From Candidatus Parabeggiatoa sp. nov. 2 (GTDB lineage Bacteria; Pseudomonadota; Gammaproteobacteria; Beggiatoales; Beggiatoaceae): a stretch of 43,866 nt of DNA. The notes beneath the pieces were generated by a model. The model worked only from the letters and a program-made list of their open reading frames with translations. It did not search any database and was not told the DNA's origin. This document shows, in pieces, positions 42,083-43,866 of this stretch (position 1 is the first letter of the stretch; the number at the start of each line of letters is the position of its first letter). Position numbers and translations under genes: made by a program. Location: positions 1-43,866 of the forward strand of contig NBMI01000033.1 in the NCBI GenBank assembly GCA_002085445.1, written 5' to 3'.

Positions 42083-43866
42083 GGACAAGACAATATCAAG
42101 ATGCCTTACGAGAAGACGGCAAATTAAACAAAATTCCTTTTGAGCCTCGTACTGGTGATCCTGCTAAAAGCAATGATCCAAATACATGGGGAACATGGGA
42201 AGACGCGATTCTGGCGTACCAAAGCGCTTGGTACAACGGTATTGGGTTTATGTTTGCTGATGATGGTCTTGTTGGCATTGATATCGATCATTGCTTTTTT
42301 GTCGGCACAAAAACATTATTACCCGAAGCCAAGCAGATTCTAGCACGTTTCGACGCTACCTTTGCAGAAATTTCACCAAGTGGTAATGGACTTCACATTT
42401 ACTGCTTTGGCCTCGCTTTGCATTGTGGCAAAGGCGAACATGCGAAGTGGATCGAGCTGTACGGTAAAGATATTACTGGGCGCCGTTCCAATCGCTACTT
42501 TTGTGTCACCGGAACGACAGTTCGTCTCAGCTAGAGAAATACGTTTTTAAGGCTTTTGATGAAGAAGTCTTAAAAGTGCAGCATGCGAGTGAAGGCTCGC
42601 GAAATGATCAACTTTTTAAGTCCGCCTCGGCTTTAAATGAACTTTGCAATAGTTCTTGGGCGGCCCCTTTTATTACGACGGGGGAAGTTGAGACGGCATT
42701 GCTGAATGCAACTACCTTACCACGTCGTGAAGCACAACGTACTATTGCAAGCGCCTTTAACGGAACCGGCACACGGGCAGAACCCGAAAAGGTTCTCAAA
42801 CACATTGCTACACCGGCAAAAGGTACTGTGGGTGCTGCTGTTTCAAGTGTTGTCTCGCATGACGACGAATTCCGTCAACACGCGTTTCCTTTCACTGACT
42901 TAGGAAATGCTGAACGATTCGTACATTTGTATGGTGATCTGGTTCGTTATTGCCACCAGAATAAGTCATGGTACATTTGGAATGGGCGTCGATGGGAACG
43001 TGATCGAAAAATGCGAGCCATGGAACTTGTGCATAAGACTGTCCGTAGTATTTTGAATGATGCCGTAGATACTCGGCTGCCCACCCGATGCTGTTAAATG
43101 TCGAAAATGGCATTGTGGATTTGAAAACAGGACAGTTATTGCCACACAACCCTGAGCTATTGCTTTCTCAAATTGCCAATACAGCATTTGATCCGACCGC
43201 TGCTTGCTCGCGTTGGTTGGAATTTGTCAATTGGTGCTTTAAAGGCGATCAGAATCTGATTGACTTTGTCCAAAAAGGAATTGGCTACTCAATCGCGGGC
43301 GAAATACGTGAACAAAACTTCTTTGTTCTATATGGTAACTCAGACAATGGCAAGTCCACTTTTATAAACGTAATCCGGCTTCTGTTAGGCGATTACGGGT
43401 ACGCCGCCCCACACACACTCGTCATAAAACAACGTCATGAAGGACATCCCACCGAATTGGCCGCTCTGAAAGGACGGCGGATTGTGGCTGTTAGTGAGAC
43501 TAACAAAAATGCGCCACTCAACATTCGTCGGATGAAAGACTTGACAAACAGAACGATGACGGCCCGTTTTATGGGTGGGAATTTCTTTGAATTTTCCCAA
43601 AACCACACAATCTGGATTGATACAAACCACCGGCCAGTCATTAATGATCCAAATGATGCCGGTATTTGGAAACGTGTTAAGCCGGTGCCGTTTTTGAATA
43701 AGATCGCCAAAAAAGACCGGGATATTGATCTCGAAGAGAAATTATTGGCAGAAGCCCCCGGCATTTTAAGTTGGCTCGTTGATGGATGTGTGGCATATCA
43801 ACGAGAAGGACTTGCAGAACCGCCCATTGTTGTTAACGCCAAACGGGATTACAAAGGCGAGCATGA
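41995..43866 (+). pseudogene. P4-type phage/plasmid primase-helicase, broken, runs off the right edge
   Basis: Three pieces in different frames. (1) 41995-42534: primase-like N-terminus with GFMFADDGLVGIDIDHC (metal Asp pair), ISPSGNGLHIYCFG and RRSNRYFCVTG, as in archaeo-eukaryotic primases of mobile elements. (2) About 42510-43095: middle region, ending ELVHKTVRSILNDAVD. (3) From about 43076: SAAHPMLLNVENGIVDLKTG and an SF3 helicase with Walker A YGNSDNGKSTFINV, Walker B-like RRIVAVSETN and the sensor IWIDTNHRPVI, open to the window end. Frame changes near 42530 and 43075, the second probably with loss of about 40 residues. Such proteins start replication of satellites and plasmids. AGAGGTGAT precedes the start. 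Confidence 0.8.

Overview
The window reads as a chromosome piece from a large sulfur-oxidising gammaproteobacterium of the Beggiatoaceae type (Beggiatoa/Thioploca/Thiomargarita relatives). This is an inference. It rests on a DsrC-family protein, a CbbY-type phosphatase normally linked to the Calvin cycle, a type II DMSO-reductase-family molybdoenzyme, gammaproteobacterial housekeeping genes (leuA, cysM, rimI, recB) and intergenic TAACTGA direct repeats, a repeat known from marine Beggiatoaceae. No rRNA, tRNA or CRISPR array was recognised.

Layout. Bases 1-305 hold the start of an outer-membrane porin on the minus strand, followed by 1 kb of repeats. From 1307 to 15860 lie the parts of one exported molybdoenzyme: alpha (1307), beta (8970), a heme-b gamma subunit (10908) and a TorD-like chaperone (15036). 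They are separated by a DsrC paralogue, a MOSC protein, two abutting TIR elements and a ruined restriction-modification locus, then by a frameshifted membrane protein, a Uma2 gene and a homocysteine methyltransferase. From 16123 to 25689 come a propeller/carbonic-anhydrase-like fusion protein, a response-regulator/kinase hybrid, leuA, an LprI-like protein, a family 4 uracil-DNA glycosylase overlapping rimI, and cysM. From 25690 to 33261 the DNA is repeat-rich, with a broken tnpB, a frameshifted Sel1-repeat gene, a STAND NTPase, a DMT transporter and cbbY. From 33424 to 39948 the minus strand carries a hydrolase, a sigma-54 activator and recB. The last 4 kb hold a truncated ATPase and a P4-type primase-helicase whose 5' region is triplicated and whose body is broken; it runs off the right edge.

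How the parts fit. Alpha, beta and gamma should form a periplasmic Mo/Fe-S/heme complex exported by Tat, with the TorD-like protein as cytoplasmic chaperone. The substrate cannot be read from sequence. The other intact genes are independent housekeeping or regulatory genes.

The most striking property is repeat load. At least six short TIR-bounded elements, several hairpin families (CCAGGGGC, GGGCCAT, CCAAACTTTAGTTTGG, AATCCTTGTAG) and tandem arrays fill nearly every intergenic gap. They also enter genes: a repeat-derived peptide lies inside RecB, a hairpin encodes the CbbY C-terminus, and repeats supply the stop region of recB and the methyltransferase gene. Six or more genes are broken.

The best candidates for something new are the fused carbonic-anhydrase-like protein lacking two of its three zinc histidines, the exact 349-bp triplication that makes chimeric ORFs with a strong hairpin, and the DsrC paralogue without its penultimate cysteine.
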